A DNA stretch of 64,000 nucleotides, taken from Ostreococcus lucimarinus CCE9901 (taxonomy: Eukaryota > Chlorophyta > Mamiellophyceae > Mamiellales > Bathycoccaceae). Where the stretch lies: the NCBI RefSeq assembly GCF_000092065.1, contig NC_009374.1:310001-374000 (forward strand), read 5' to 3'. Both the position numbers and the translations under genes were made by a program. Of the stretch, positions 37,235-48,288 are shown piece by piece; positions within the stretch are counted from its first letter, which is position 1, and every line of letters begins with the position of its first letter. The notes under the pieces are model-generated. The model ran no database searches. It saw only the letters and a program-made list of their open reading frames with translations, and was not told the origin of the DNA.

Positions 37235-38350
37235 ATGCACGCCGCTCGAGCGCTCCCGACGCAGTTCGCGAACGCGAAGACTTTCGTCGCGAACGCGAAC
37301 GCGACGACACCGACACGTCACGGACGACGGGCGACGATGACGACGACGCGCGCGACGATGGTGCCGATCGAAGAGCTGAAGACGACGACGACGAAGGCGA
37401 TTCGAGGGATCGGGTACAACGAAAAGGACGCCAAGGTGATTTTGGACGTGCTCATGTACGCGCAGTTGCGAGGGAACAACCAAGGGATCATCAAGGTGAC
37501 GACGAACGGGCTCGCGATGGCGCCGGACGCGGAACCGATGGTGGTGACGCACGAAACGAAGCTTTCGGCGGCGATCGACGGTAAGAAAACGCAAGGTATG
37601 CTTGTTTTGGCCGAAGCGACGCGCGTGGCGCACGAAAAGGCGAAGGAACACGGGTTCGGGATCGTGGGGACGTGCAACACGAGCACGTCCACGGGGGCGC
37701 TCGGGTATTATTGCAAATCCGTCGCCGACCAAGGCATGATCTCCATCTGCTTCGCGCAATCCCCGGAATTCGTCGCCCCGGCCGGGAGCTCGAAGGCTAT
37801 TTTCGGCACCAACCCGATCGGCGTGGGCATTCCCTCGTCCGAAGGCGCCATGGTGCTCGACATGGCCACGAGCGCGTACAGCTGGTTCGGCGTGCTCGAG
37901 GCGAAGACCGCGGGACGCGAACTCCCGGATGGTGCGGCTCAAGACAAGAACGGCGTGTTGACCAAGGACCCGAATGAAGTTCTCGACGGTGGTGCCATCC
38001 GAACTTTCGATGGTGGTTACAAGAGCAGCAACTTGGCGCTCGTCATCGAGCTCCTCGCCGGTCCGCTCGTCGGCGCCGCCATCGAAGGCAAGCTCGCGGC
38101 GAAGAACTGGGGTAACTTGATCATGGTGATCGACCCGAAGATGCTCGGCCAAGCTGATTTCGAGAAGAACGCCGCGTTCGTGATGAACCGCGTGCGCAAC
38201 GCGCCCAAGCAACCGGGCGTCGATGCCATCAACCTTCCGGGCGAGCGCGGCGACGCCATCGCCAAGGCGAACGAAGCAAAGGGCGAAATTGACGTCGAGA
38301 CCAACCTCTGGAACAATTTGAAGAAGGCTGCCGAGGCGTTCTCGGGCTAA
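37235..38350 (+). CDS. Ldh2-family malate/lactate dehydrogenase
   Basis: 371 residues from the ATG at 37235 (MHAARALPTQFANAK). The first about 40 residues (Ala, Asn, Thr, Arg-rich) look like an organelle-targeting peptide. The core matches the Ldh2/MDH2 oxidoreductase family, which has an unusual NADH-binding fold unlike classical malate dehydrogenase: GYNEKDAKVILDVLMYAQLR then GNNQGI, HGFGIVGTCNTSTSTGALGY, IFGTNPIGVGIPS, and YKSSNLALVIELLAGPLVGA. Members reduce 2-oxoacids or oxidise ureidoglycolate; the exact substrate cannot be set. It ends 141 bp from the convergent Fd-GOGAT gene. Confidence 0.9.
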   Translation: MHAARALPTQFANAKTFVANANATTPTRHGRRATMTTTRATMVPIEELKTTTTKAIRGIGYNEKDAKVILDVLMYAQLRGNNQGIIKVTTNGLAMAPDAEPMVVTHETKLSAAIDGKKTQGMLVLAEATRVAHEKAKEHGFGIVGTCNTSTSTGALGYYCKSVADQGMISICFAQSPEFVAPAGSSKAIFGTNPIGVGIPSSEGAMVLDMATSAYSWFGVLEAKTAGRELPDGAAQDKNGVLTKDPNEVLDGGAIRTFDGGYKSSNLALVIELLAGPLVGAAIEGKLAAKNWGNLIMVIDPKMLGQADFEKNAAFVMNRVRNAPKQPGVDAINLPGERGDAIAKANEAKGEIDVETNLWNNLKKAAEAFSG

Positions 38351-38491
38351 GCACGCGCGCATTGTTGGAATATTATCCTCTTCATCACGATTTCAAACGA
38401 TGATTTCATTTAATTAAACTGTTTCTAAATTCCTCAACTCATGAACGCTTGCAAGCATTTTTTGCGTACGACGCCGCGCCGCGCTATGGAT

Positions 38492-41400
38492 TTAAGCAGT
38501 GGCTTCAACTCCAGCCTTAACATCGTTCGTCGCCTCCGGCGTGTTCGCCTCAGACGGCGGAACTAACTGCCAGAACTTGGGCAAATAGTTGGCCCAGTCA
38601 GCGAGGATAGCCTTCGCCTTCGGCGAGTTCGTCTTCTCGGCGTGCGCGGAGATGAGACCCTTGAGTTGGGCCTCACCCGCCGGCGTGATCACGCGCTGCA
38701 TGGCGACAATCTCGCCGTTCACCTTGGATTCGAACGTACCGTCTTCGTCGAGGAAGTAACCGATGCCACCAGTCATACCCGCGCCAACGTTGCGGCCAAC
38801 CTTGCCGATCGCGACGACGCAACCACCCGTCATGTATTCGCAGCAGTGGTCGCCAGTGCCTTCAACGACCGCTTCACCGAGCGAGTTACGGACGGCGAAG
38901 CGTTCACCAGCGCGACCGCTGATAAACACTTGACCACCAGTGGCGCCGTACAAGCACGCGTTACCCGCGATGCTCGCCGACTCCGGCGCGAACGGAGAGT
39001 TCGGAGGAGGCATGATGGCAATCTCACCGCCACTCATGCTCTTCGCCACGTAATCGTTCGCTTCACCCACAAGTCGCACTTTCAGGCCACCGACAACGAA
39101 AGCACCGAAAGATTGACCGCTGGAACCCTCGATGTCTAAGGTGAGAGAACCAGCGAAGCCATTGTCGCCGTACTTCTTGGCGATTTGACCGGCGACGCGC
39201 GCCGTCGCGCAACGGTCGACGTTGACAATCTCCACCTTCTTCGTGTACGTGCCTTCGGTTTCGATGCACTTTTGGACTTCCGGATCGCTAAGGATCTTGT
39301 CATCGAGAACGATACCGTCGTTGTGCACCGGTTGCGCGATGCGGTCCGAGGAAGCGCCAGCCTCGCCAGAGGACGTGGTGAGGAAGGACAAGTCGAGAGA
39401 CGAAGTCTTCGCCGGCGCCTTGTCAATTTGGCTGAGCAAGTCGTTGCGACCGATGATCTCATCGAGAGATCTGTAACCCATTTGGGCGAGGATCTCGCGC
39501 ACTTCTTGCGCGGCGTACATGAAGAAGTTGACAAGATCGCTTGGCGCACCGGGGAAGCGCGCGCGAAGCTCTTCGCGCTGGGACGCAACACCAACGGGGC
39601 AGTTGTTGGTGTGGCAAATACGAGCCATGACGCAGCCAGTGGCAATCATCGCAACGGTACCGAAACCGTATTCATCGGCACCCATGAGAGCGGTTTGGAT
39701 GACGTCAAGACCGGAGCGGCAGCCACCATCGGCGCGCAAGACGACGCGCTCGCGAAGGCCATTCTCAACGAGAGTTCTGTGCGATTCGACGAGACCCATC
39801 TCCAACGGACCACCGCAGTGCTTGATGGACGACAAAGGAGACGCGCCGGTACCACCATCGCCACCCGAAATTTGGATGATGTCGGCGTTCGCCTTGGCGA
39901 CGCCGGACGCCACCGTGCCGATGCCCGCTTGGGACACGAGCTTCACGGACACCTTCGAGTTCTTGTTGACCATGTGCAAGTCATAGATGAGCTGCGCGAG
40001 ATCCTCAATGGAGTAGATGTCGTGATGCGGCGGCGGGGAGATGAGCGGGACACCAGCCTTGGATCGGCGGAGCCAGGCAATGTACGGGGAAACCTTCTTA
40101 CCCGGAAGCTGACCACCTTCTCCCGGCTTGGCACCTTGCGCCACCTTGATTTCGGTCTGGTTGGCAGACATCAAGAACGACGTCGTGACACCAAAGCGAC
40201 CGGAAGCGACTTGCTTGATAGCGGAAGACGCGACGTCGCCATTCTCCATGCCTCGAAGGTACGGGAACGTTTCAGACTTGCCATCCGCGGTGGCGTCAGT
40301 GATGGTTTCGAATCGCTTCGGGTCTTCGCCACCTTCACCAGAGTTGGATTTACCACCGATGCGGTTCATCGCGATGGCGATAGATTCGTGGCACTCTTGG
40401 GAGATAGCACCGAGAGACATACCACCCGTGCAGAAGCGCGTGCAAATGTCAGCGACGGATTCGACCTCATCGACGGAGATCGGTTGGCGGTCAGACTTGA
40501 TTTCGAGTTGATCGCGCAAGCACGTGTACGGACGATCGTTGCGGTGCGCTTGGTAGGCGCTCCAGAACTCATCATTCTTTTCACCACCACCGAGGCCAAC
40601 AGCCTTGTGAAGAAGCTTAGACATCTCTTGGTTGTTGCCGTGGTATTCCAATCCCGGCTTGACTTGGAACATACCGCGCGCCTCAACCTTGGCCATCTCT
40701 TCAGCCTCACCCGGGAAAGCGGACTGGACAAACATGTGCGTCTCCGCGGCAACTTCATCCATGGTGAGACCACCGATGCGGGAAACGGTGCCCTTGAAGG
40801 CGGTGTTGATGACTTCAGGCCCAAGACCGTAGCACTCGAAAATTTGCGCGCCTTGGTACGAGGTGATCAAAGAGATACCCATCTTAGACAAGATCTTCTT
40901 GAGACCCTTGTTGAGGGCATTCTTGAAGTTGACTTGCACACCTTCCACAGAGACATCACCCATCTTACCGCGCTGGATGGCGGTCTCGACCTTCGGGGAC
41001 TTTCTCCATGACCGGCAGGTTTCCAAAGCCAACCACGGGCACACAGCGTGTGCGCCGAAACCAACCAAGGTGGCAATGTGGTGCGTGCTGAACGCCGAAG
41101 CAGACTCCACGACGATAGACGCGCGGGTTCGAAGACCTTGCGCGATCAAGTAGTGGTGCACGGTACCAACAGCGAGAAGCGAGGGAATCGCGGGCGAGTC
41201 CGGACCTTGATCCGGACGATCCGTGATGACGATGCACTCGCTGCCGGCGCGAATCGCCGCGGCGGCCTCTTCGCAAAGCTTGTCAAGGCCAGCCTTGAGG
41301 GCACCAGCGGCACCACCAGCGGCGTAACGCGCGGCAATAGTTTGCGTCTTCAGCTTCGGGTGGTTCTTAATGTGCTCCAACTCAGAGTCGAAGAGGACCG

Positions 41401-43590
41401 GGGAGTCGAGCATGACCGGCGGCGTTTCCTTGCCTTGCGTGTCGAGCAAGTTGCCCTTCGCACCAAGAGTCATGGCCAAGGACATGACGAGACCCTCGCG
41501 AAGAGGGTCGATGGCGGGGTTGGTAACTTGCGCGAAGCGTTGCTTGAAGTAGTCATAAAGCAAGCGCGGTCGGCCAGACAAGACGGGCATCGGGGTGTCG
41601 TCGCCCATCGACCAAGTGGGTTCGATGGCATCGGACGCCATCGATTCAATGATCATCGTGATGTCTTCGGCGGCGTAACCGGCGCGAGCTTGGCACTCGA
41701 TGAGTTGGATCGGGTCCAGTTGCGTCGCGCCAATGGGTTCGATGCCCTTGACGCGATCGATGGCCTTCATCCATTCGCCGTACGGGAGGCGCGCGGAGAC
41801 TTCCTTCGCGATTTCCGTATTTTCCTTGAACTCGCCCGTCTCCAAATCAGCGTAAATCATCATACCCGGGCCGAGACGGCCCTTGGAGACGACATTGGAC
41901 GCGTTGGACATGACATCACCGAGGACACCAACTTCCGAGGCGACGTAGATGTAATCATCGGACGTGCGCCAGAAGCGCGCCGGGCGCAACCCGTTGCGGT
42001 CGAGGCGGGCGCCGAGCTGCTTGCCATCGGAGAAGACGAGCAACGCTGGACCATCCCACGCTTCTTGCATCCCAGCGTAATAATCGTAGAAATCATGAAC
42101 TTCCGGGAACGTCGCATCGAGTTCGGGGTGGTTGCGGTGCGCTTCTGGCACAAGCAACATCATAGTCTCCGCCGGCGCGCGGCCGGTTCTCACCAGGAGC
42201 TCCGCGACTCTGTCGAGGTTGGCGGAATCGGAGGCAGCCGGATTACAGATCGGGCGGAATTCCGGTTCACGACCGCCCCAGATCGGGTTCTCCATATCAG
42301 CTTCCTTAGACGCCATCCAGTTCAAGTTACCTTGAAGGGTGTTGATCTCACCGTTGTGTCCCAAGAAACGCATCGGTTGCGAGAGTGGCCACTTCGGCGT
42401 CGTGTTCGTGGAGAAACGGCGGTGGTAAATCGAGAACTGCGACTCGTAGTCGGGGTCTTCCAAATCCTTGTAGAACTTGCCCAACACCGCGGATCGAAGC
42501 ATACCCTTGTACACAATCGTGCGGGAGCTCAAGGTGCAAATGTAGAAGCTCTCAGCTAACACGGCGTCGGAGCTCGCCGACTTTTCGCACGTCTTGCGCG
42601 CGATGAACAACTTGCGCTCGAGCTCTTCGCGTTCCAAGCCCGCCCCGTCGACGAGAATCTGTTCGTGCACCGGGCACGTCATCTTCGCGAGCGGACCGAC
42701 GACGGAGTTGTCCACCGGAACCGCACGCCAACCGAGCACCTTGAGGCCTTCGGCGACGCAGCTCGCCTCAAGAATCTTCTTCGCCTCAGCCGCCTTGGCA
42801 CCGTCGGTGGGCAACATAACCATACCGACCGCCGAGGAGCCTTCAGAGAATCCACTGATACCATTCGCCGCGCACCACTTGTCCAAAAGCTTCCACGGAA
42901 TGTGCGTCATGACACCGACACCATCACCAGAGTCGTTGTCCGCCGAGCACGCCCCGCGGTGCTCCATGCACCCGACAGCCATCAAGGAATCTTTCACAGT
43001 CTTGTGCGTGCGCTCACCCTTCAACGAAGCGATGAAACCGACCCCGCACGCATCATGCTCTTCCAAAAGCTGCGTGTTATCCACCGCACCGCCTTCATAC
43101 ACGGGCCAATCGCCGTACACCGACCCTCGCTCCGCCAGGCACACCGTCTTCGCGCGGTCGCGTCCCGGCACGCGCACCGTCGAGCACTTGGGCAACGCCG
43201 CGGGCTTACGCAACGTCACCGGGGACGGAGTAAACTTCTGCGCGATGTAAATGATCACACTCTACCGTCAGTCTTCTTCGTTCGACGTTCGATCGACGCC
43301 TTCGCGCCTCGCCTTCGGCCCGTCTTTTAAACGCGCATTCGCCGTTCGTGATTCGTCGCGGGGTGACTCTTGGAAAACAAGCCCTAACCCCCTTCGCGCG
43401 TCGTCGCGCGCGTCTTACGCACCGCTTGGTTCCCCAACGCGCGCATCGTGCCCGCGCTCGCGCTCGCGACGTTTTTGTTACGCATCGCCTGCGCGTGTGC
43501 ACCATTTTTCGCCCCCACGCGCGCGCGATGGCGACGCGCGCGCGCATCCGTCACCGCGACGGGGCTTACGCGCGCGCCCATCGCTTGCAT
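38492..43590 (-). CDS. GLU1: Ferredoxin-dependent glutamate synthase (two exons)
   Basis: Exon 1 43590-43423 supplies a 56-residue transit peptide; exon 2 is 43237-38492; total 1637 residues. The 185-bp intron has donor GTGCGTAAG, a CTGAC branch point at about 43265 and acceptor GCAG, in phase. Without it the frame would start with GTG inside the intron end. It converts glutamine and 2-oxoglutarate to two glutamates with reduced ferredoxin in the chloroplast. Domains in order: class II glutamine amidotransferase with the catalytic Cys in [14 protein letters not shown] (C120 of the precursor, N-terminal after processing), central domain, FMN barrel with the 3Fe-4S cysteines in [15 protein letters not shown], and the C-terminal GXGXG beta-helix. 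No NADH-binding small-subunit region is attached, as expected for the Fd form. Confidence 0.95.
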
Positions 43591-43962
43591 CGCCTTCGCT
43601 CGCTCGCGCGCCCTTCCGGCGCGCGCACGATCGCGACGACGATCAAAGAATTAACCAACCGTTCGTTCGTCCGCTTCGCGCACGACCGATCGTCAAGTCG
43701 CGACGTCACCGGTCGCGTTCTGACGTCGCGCGCGCGCAATCGCGTCGCCTTCGCGAAACGGTTCCGGTCGCCGTCGTCGTTTTTTTCATCACAAAGGCGA
43801 ATTCGTGTCTTCTCTACGCGAGTTTTGCGATCGACCGCGGTGACGTCGCGCGAGTGGATCGAATGTCGGGTGTCTCGGCACCTCGCCTGTGTGACAGTGT
43901 GACACCTGCGACACGGCCAGCATTGCGCGTCGCGCGCGCGGTGGGACGCGGAAGCCGAAAGA
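43591..43962. promoter_or_regulatory. Divergent promoter of Fd-GOGAT and CotH-like genes
   Basis: 372 bp between start codons. It contains three GACGTC words (43702, 43722 and 43842), two of them TGACGTCGCG, which are the core of bZIP-type CRE sites, and a GTGTGACAGTGTGACAC near-repeat around 43890-43906. Binding is not shown; palindromic words are expected by chance at some rate in GC-rich DNA. Confidence 0.4.
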
Positions 43963-46506
43963 ATGGAGTCGAAAAATAAAGCTTCGCGTGAACGGACGCG
44001 AACGCGGCGAGCGCGGCGAGCGTCGATTGGGTGTCGCGCTTTCGCGGCGTTGGCGAGTTGGTGCTGCGCGTCGCGGGCGCGAGGCGCGCACGGACGCTCG
44101 TGCGGGACGTGGGACGTCGCGCGGGTGGCGAACGTGGTGAATGGAATTGAAATTATGATCAGTGGGGGCTCGAGGGTGGAGGAAGCGCCGCGGACGGTGT
44201 GGGTGAATGGACGAGAGCGCTGCGCGAGCGAGTCGTTCTCGACGACGGCGACGACGGCGACATGCGTCATCGTCGAAGCGAACGAAAGAGCGCTGCGTGC
44301 GGCGAGAGATTTTGTGCGAGAGTTTACGTCAGTAGGTCGTGTGCAAGTGTGGGTGGCGAGTTTGCCGCCACGACTGATCGTGGACGCAACGACGAATACG
44401 CGGCACGCGTTGCGTACGATGGACGACGTCCTGAACGCGACGCGGACGGAGACGGAGACGAAAGAAGCGGATTTCAGGGTTGCTACCACCCGTGTTTACG
44501 CGTCATTCACCGTCGATGATCGCCAGTACGAAGAGAGCGCGGAGTATAAAGCCTTTGTCATCGCAACGAGTCACGCGCTCGATTCAACATCAAGGATGAG
44601 AACGCCAATCGATCCGCCTCGCGCGGGTGGCGCCGAAATATTTCGTCTCGACCTTGCAAACGCAACAAAGACGATCGAATTCATTGATCATCACCGAACG
44701 CGGTCGTTTTATCGCGTGACGTGTTGCGTTTCGGTTGGGCGATCGACTTTTGTACTATCCTTCGACGACGGCTCAGAGTGCACCGTGCGGTCGCCGAGTC
44801 GCGATCCAGTAAGACACTTGCGAGGAACAACCAATGATCCTTGCGTCGCCAAAGATCTCAGCCTACCTTATCCGGACGATATCACGTTAGAGTTTACGCC
44901 AAGCGAGCGAGCGACGTTCGACGAGTACCGAGGATTTTATCGTGGAAGTTACGAGAAAATGATGCGAGCCAAATCGAAATTTGCGCTCGCGGTGAGATTT
45001 GATGAAGGCCCGCGCTTGAGAGCTACGGCGCGTTTTCGAGGTGTATCCTCATTTCGAGATTGTGAACGGCGAAAGAGTCTCACCGTAGAGCTCGACGGGC
45101 GAGGCGTGCGCTTGATGCCTGGTTCCTTCGGGACAAAATTCCTGCTGATCAGCCTGTGCATCGATGATCGATACGTAAAGACACACCTCGTGTTGTCGAT
45201 GGCGAAGGCGCTCGGGACGTTTCCGCACGCTTTTCGATACGTCAGGTTAAAAATACGCACACGTGGTCAGAAAAGAGTGGAACATTCTGGCTTATACCTG
45301 CTCATGGATGACCCAAAGTCTTCGCTCGAGCGCGCGCACAATCAGCTCTCCGTCGTCGTGCGCCGACGGTTCGATCCAGCGAGGAAGAATTTTACCAGTT
45401 CCAAGGGTGTGCCCGAAGTGAAATCTTATCCAAATACAGATATTGAAGCAATCGCAGGTCGCGTACGATACGAACGCGTCGTTCTCGCAAGCGAGAGCTG
45501 CGAAGATAAAGCTTGTTTCGACGTTTTGAACAATTTGATCGACCTAGAAGGCTACCTTAGTTGGATGGCGCTGATGACGTGGGTCGAGTCGGGCGATTAC
45601 GTCGATGAACTCTGGTTATACGCATCAAATGAGAATGATGGGAAGCACCGTTTCAAAGTTCACGCGTGGGACCCTGACGATTCTTTTGAGTCTTGTCATC
45701 ACGGCGGCGAAGATGCAATCGTTGGGCTAGGCAATCTCCTGTACTGCGCGGAGGGCGCCATCGATCGCGTACTCGTACGATCTGAAAGCATGCGTGCTCA
45801 TTACATCAAGATTCTCAACGAAGTTCTTCGAGATAGACTAAACGAGCGAGCACTTCGGGAGATCGTTGATGCGCAAGAAGGACAAATTCGTCGGCTCCTC
45901 AACGACGATGACACCGCTCTCGGCCTGCTTGAGCTTCGGGAAATCGAGCCATCGATCGATAGCGCGACGGAGGCTGTGAGTGAAATCATCGGTTCATTGC
46001 GTTATTACAGAGACGTGATAAATTTTCGCAGACGTTCCTTGTTGCGCGACGCAGAAGCTTACGCATCATTCGACCCGAGCGCCACGGCGTGGACGTCGCA
46101 ACCAACGGCGGACGATTGCGACGATGGTGCGCCTACATTAGTGACGCAAGTACGAAGTTATGATAGGATTGATCAAGATATTTTGCTCAAAGTCAGTGGT
46201 AATGGTGGATCATACGCGCTGAACGTGTCTTTTGATCCCATCGTTGTCTACAATGGCTCGACGTACGTCGCCACGCGAGACGAGTTCGTGCTGGAGAGAT
46301 GGTCTTCTGAACAACACGAAAATGTCACACGCATGGCGATGTCATCGCCATGCGTGAGAACTTTCATCGGGGGTGGATACATCGTTCTGAGTTCCATTTG
46401 CGATGACTCAATCCCTCACATGTTTTCACTGCATCATCGATTCTGGCATGGTTTTGCCAACGCGTCTTCGCCGATGATAGTTAGTCGCCTACTCGGATGT
46501 GTGTGA
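43963..46506 (+). CDS. Secreted CotH-like kinase family protein
   Basis: 847 residues. A hydrophobic segment near residues 20-42 (ASIGCRAFAALASWCCASRA) looks like a signal peptide after an Arg-rich start. The middle (about 380-650) matches the CotH fold: LISLCIDDRYVKTHLVLSMA, HSGLYLLMDDPKSSLER, LIDLEGYLSWMALMTWVESG, DYVDELWLYASNENDGKHRF and KVHAWDPDDSFESCH, where the DPDDSF block corresponds to the CotH metal-binding Asp motif. CotH proteins are atypical secretory-pathway kinases or structural surface proteins in bacteria, fungi and protists. The C-terminal about 200 residues are unrecognised. Codon use is noticeably less GC-biased than in neighbouring genes, which could hint at a different history. 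Confidence 0.75.
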   Translation: MESKNKASRERTRTRRARRASIGCRAFAALASWCCASRARGAHGRSCGTWDVARVANVVNGIEIMISGGSRVEEAPRTVWVNGRERCASESFSTTATTATCVIVEANERALRAARDFVREFTSVGRVQVWVASLPPRLIVDATTNTRHALRTMDDVLNATRTETETKEADFRVATTRVYASFTVDDRQYEESAEYKAFVIATSHALDSTSRMRTPIDPPRAGGAEIFRLDLANATKTIEFIDHHRTRSFYRVTCCVSVGRSTFVLSFDDGSECTVRSPSRDPVRHLRGTTNDPCVAKDLSLPYPDDITLEFTPSERATFDEYRGFYRGSYEKMMRAKSKFALAVRFDEGPRLRATARFRGVSSFRDCERRKSLTVELDGRGVRLMPGSFGTKFLLISLCIDDRYVKTHLVLSMAKALGTFPHAFRYVRLKIRTRGQKRVEHSGLYLLMDDPKSSLERAHNQLSVVVRRRFDPARKNFTSSKGVPEVKSYPNTDIEAIAGRVRYERVVLASESCEDKACFDVLNNLIDLEGYLSWMALMTWVESGDYVDELWLYASNENDGKHRFKVHAWDPDDSFESCHHGGEDAIVGLGNLLYCAEGAIDRVLVRSESMRAHYIKILNEVLRDRLNERALREIVDAQEGQIRRLLNDDDTALGLLELREIEPSIDSATEAVSEIIGSLRYYRDVINFRRRSLLRDAEAYASFDPSATAWTSQPTADDCDDGAPTLVTQVRSYDRIDQDILLKVSGNGGSYALNVSFDPIVVYNGSTYVATRDEFVLERWSSEQHENVTRMAMSSPCVRTFIGGGYIVLSSICDDSIPHMFSLHHRFWHGFANASSPMIVSRLLGCV

Positions 46507-46529
46507 TGCATCTAAGTTGTATAGCAATC

Positions 46530-47769
46530 CTACTGCGGCGCTTCTGGGACCGGCGCCGCGGATTTCCACTCTGGTTTGAGCCCCCACAAACCCATATTCG
46601 GCCCACGTCTCGTCAAAAGCGCGATTTCGCCCAAGTTTGTCTTTAGCCAATCCACCGGTTGCTTCGTCTCGAGGATCAGCTGCTTCAGACTCCAATACGG
46701 TTGTCGCTCGAACAACCCGAAGAGGACATTTTCCAGGGCCTTCTTTTCCATGCGTTCCTTCTTTTCCTTCTTATTTGATGCGGCGTCGGTGAACCGAATC
46801 AAGTTTCTCGCCTTGGGCAGCGGCGCGAAACGCATCTCAGACGAGCTCTGCGTTACTCTCGTCTTAGTCTGTGCCTGAATCATGCGATCTTTACTAACTC
46901 TATGGTAATCGACATCGTCGATCGATGTCGGACGCATGTCTAACTTCAAGTCCACTTTGGCCTCGAGGGTGATGTCCGCCTGCCCGCTCGTCGTCCCCTC
47001 GCGAACGTCGGAAAACACGCGCATCGGCATATCACTCGGCTGATTGGCTAAAATGTACTGCTTCGGCACGCCGTTCGCCTCTTTTCCGGTGAGTTCCATG
47101 ATCGCGTGCGTCATGTGCTTGGTTTTGTCCTCCTGGAACGGGTCGACGAAGACGCGAACTGTGCCGATGGCGGGCTCGTCCTCCTCCTTGGTGTCCGTAT
47201 CCATGTCATCATCATCCGCCATCGCCTGCTTACTCGCCGCCGCGGCTTCGTGGAACACTCGCGAAACAAATTTCGGCACCTTGACTAACCACGCGTTGCG
47301 ATCGCCCCGCGTGGTGTCGAGCGCGGTGGGCCACAAATACGCCTTGAGCGCGTCGACGACGGCTTCTGGAATGTCCGCCTCCTTAATCCCGAGAATCTTG
47401 CACGCCTGGTGTCGCCAGTGCGCGCGATACATCGACGGTGGACCATCCTTTCTCCACACTGGATCGTCATACTTCTCCGCACCCGCCCTGTGATGGATGA
47501 AACGCGCGCGTCGCTCGGTCAGTCGGCCCGTTCGCCCGGCGAGATCGACTCAAAACTTCCCCATCATCGCCCTCAACCTCCCTCCCGCCGCGCGTCGCGA
47601 CCGCGCACTGCGCGCACACGTACCCTAATCGCTCGTGATTCAACAATCCGAGCACCTGTTTCACCTTCCCCGCCGCCGTTCGCTTCTTCGTCAACCAATC
47701 CTTGATCGCCTGTTGCAACTCCTCCGAGTTCGCCGGCAACTCCTCGTCCTGCGTTCGCCATCGCGGCAT
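46530..47769 (-). CDS. GTF2F2: TFIIF beta subunit with N-terminal extension (two exons)
   Basis: Exon 1 47769-47624 and exon 2 47487-46530 give 367 residues; the 136-bp intron reads GTACGT...ACTGACC...CACAG and is in phase. The TFIIF-beta core begins near residue 115 with WLVKVPKFVSRVFHEA, continues with KQYILANQPSDMPMRVFSDV and DLKLDMRPTSIDDVDYHRVS, and ends in the winged helix NVLFGLFERQPYWSLKQLIL then ETKQPVDWLK and MGLWGLKPEWK. It binds RNA polymerase II with TFIIF-alpha in the preinitiation complex. Residues 1-110 (DEELPANSEELQQAIKDWLT, DPVWRKDGPPSMYRAHWRHQ, EADIPEAVVDALKAYLW) are not part of the human protein. An ATG at 47793 would add eight residues, and a CTGAC/GCAG pair near 47782-47748 leaves room for a further upstream exon. 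Confidence 0.82.
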
Positions 47770-47792
47770 CGCGCGCGCGTCGTCAGTCACCA

Positions 47793-47793
<1 letters not shown>

Positions 47794-47824
<31 letters not shown>

Positions 47825-48288
47825 CCTCGCGTCCCGCGCGTCGTCCGTCTCGTCCCCGCGCGCGTTCGCCTCCGCCCATCCATCCGTCGTCGTCGTTTCC
47901 TCGTCGTTTCCTCCCCCCCCCGCGCCGTCGCCGACGTCCTCGCGCGCGCGCGTCGCACCTCTTCGCTCATCCTCGCGCCTCCGCGCCGTCGCGCGCCCGT
48001 CGTCGTGTGCGGCGGCGTCCCGCGCGCGCGCGACGTCGCCGCGCCGAAATCCTCGCCTCGGCGCCCGCCGCCGACGTCGTCGCTGTGTACCCATACACCC
48101 GTACCCTTGAGTCGTGAACCGTCGACAAAAAGCACGGTCGCGCATCCATCGATCGCGTCGATCGCTCGCGCGCGCGCGACCCGCGCGGCGTCGATCGCTC
48201 GCGCGCGCCCGACCTCGCGACGCGGGTCGACGACGATCGCGCGTCGCGATCCGACGAACCGGGCACCCTCGACCGCACCGCGCGACCG
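47794..48288. promoter_or_regulatory. Divergent spacer with (GTC)n run
   Basis: 495 bp between TFIIF-beta (minus) and the gene at 48289 (plus). It begins with a run of GTC/GAC trinucleotides (about 47793-47825) and is otherwise GC-rich with Arg- or Asp-rich frames on both strands. A first exon of TFIIF-beta could lie here, but no convincing start and donor were found. Confidence 0.35.

Noticed and set aside
47793-47825. Poly-Asp or poly-Thr coding stretch upstream of TFIIF-beta
   Set aside because: It is a GTC/GAC trinucleotide run open in all phases; no evidence that it is translated.
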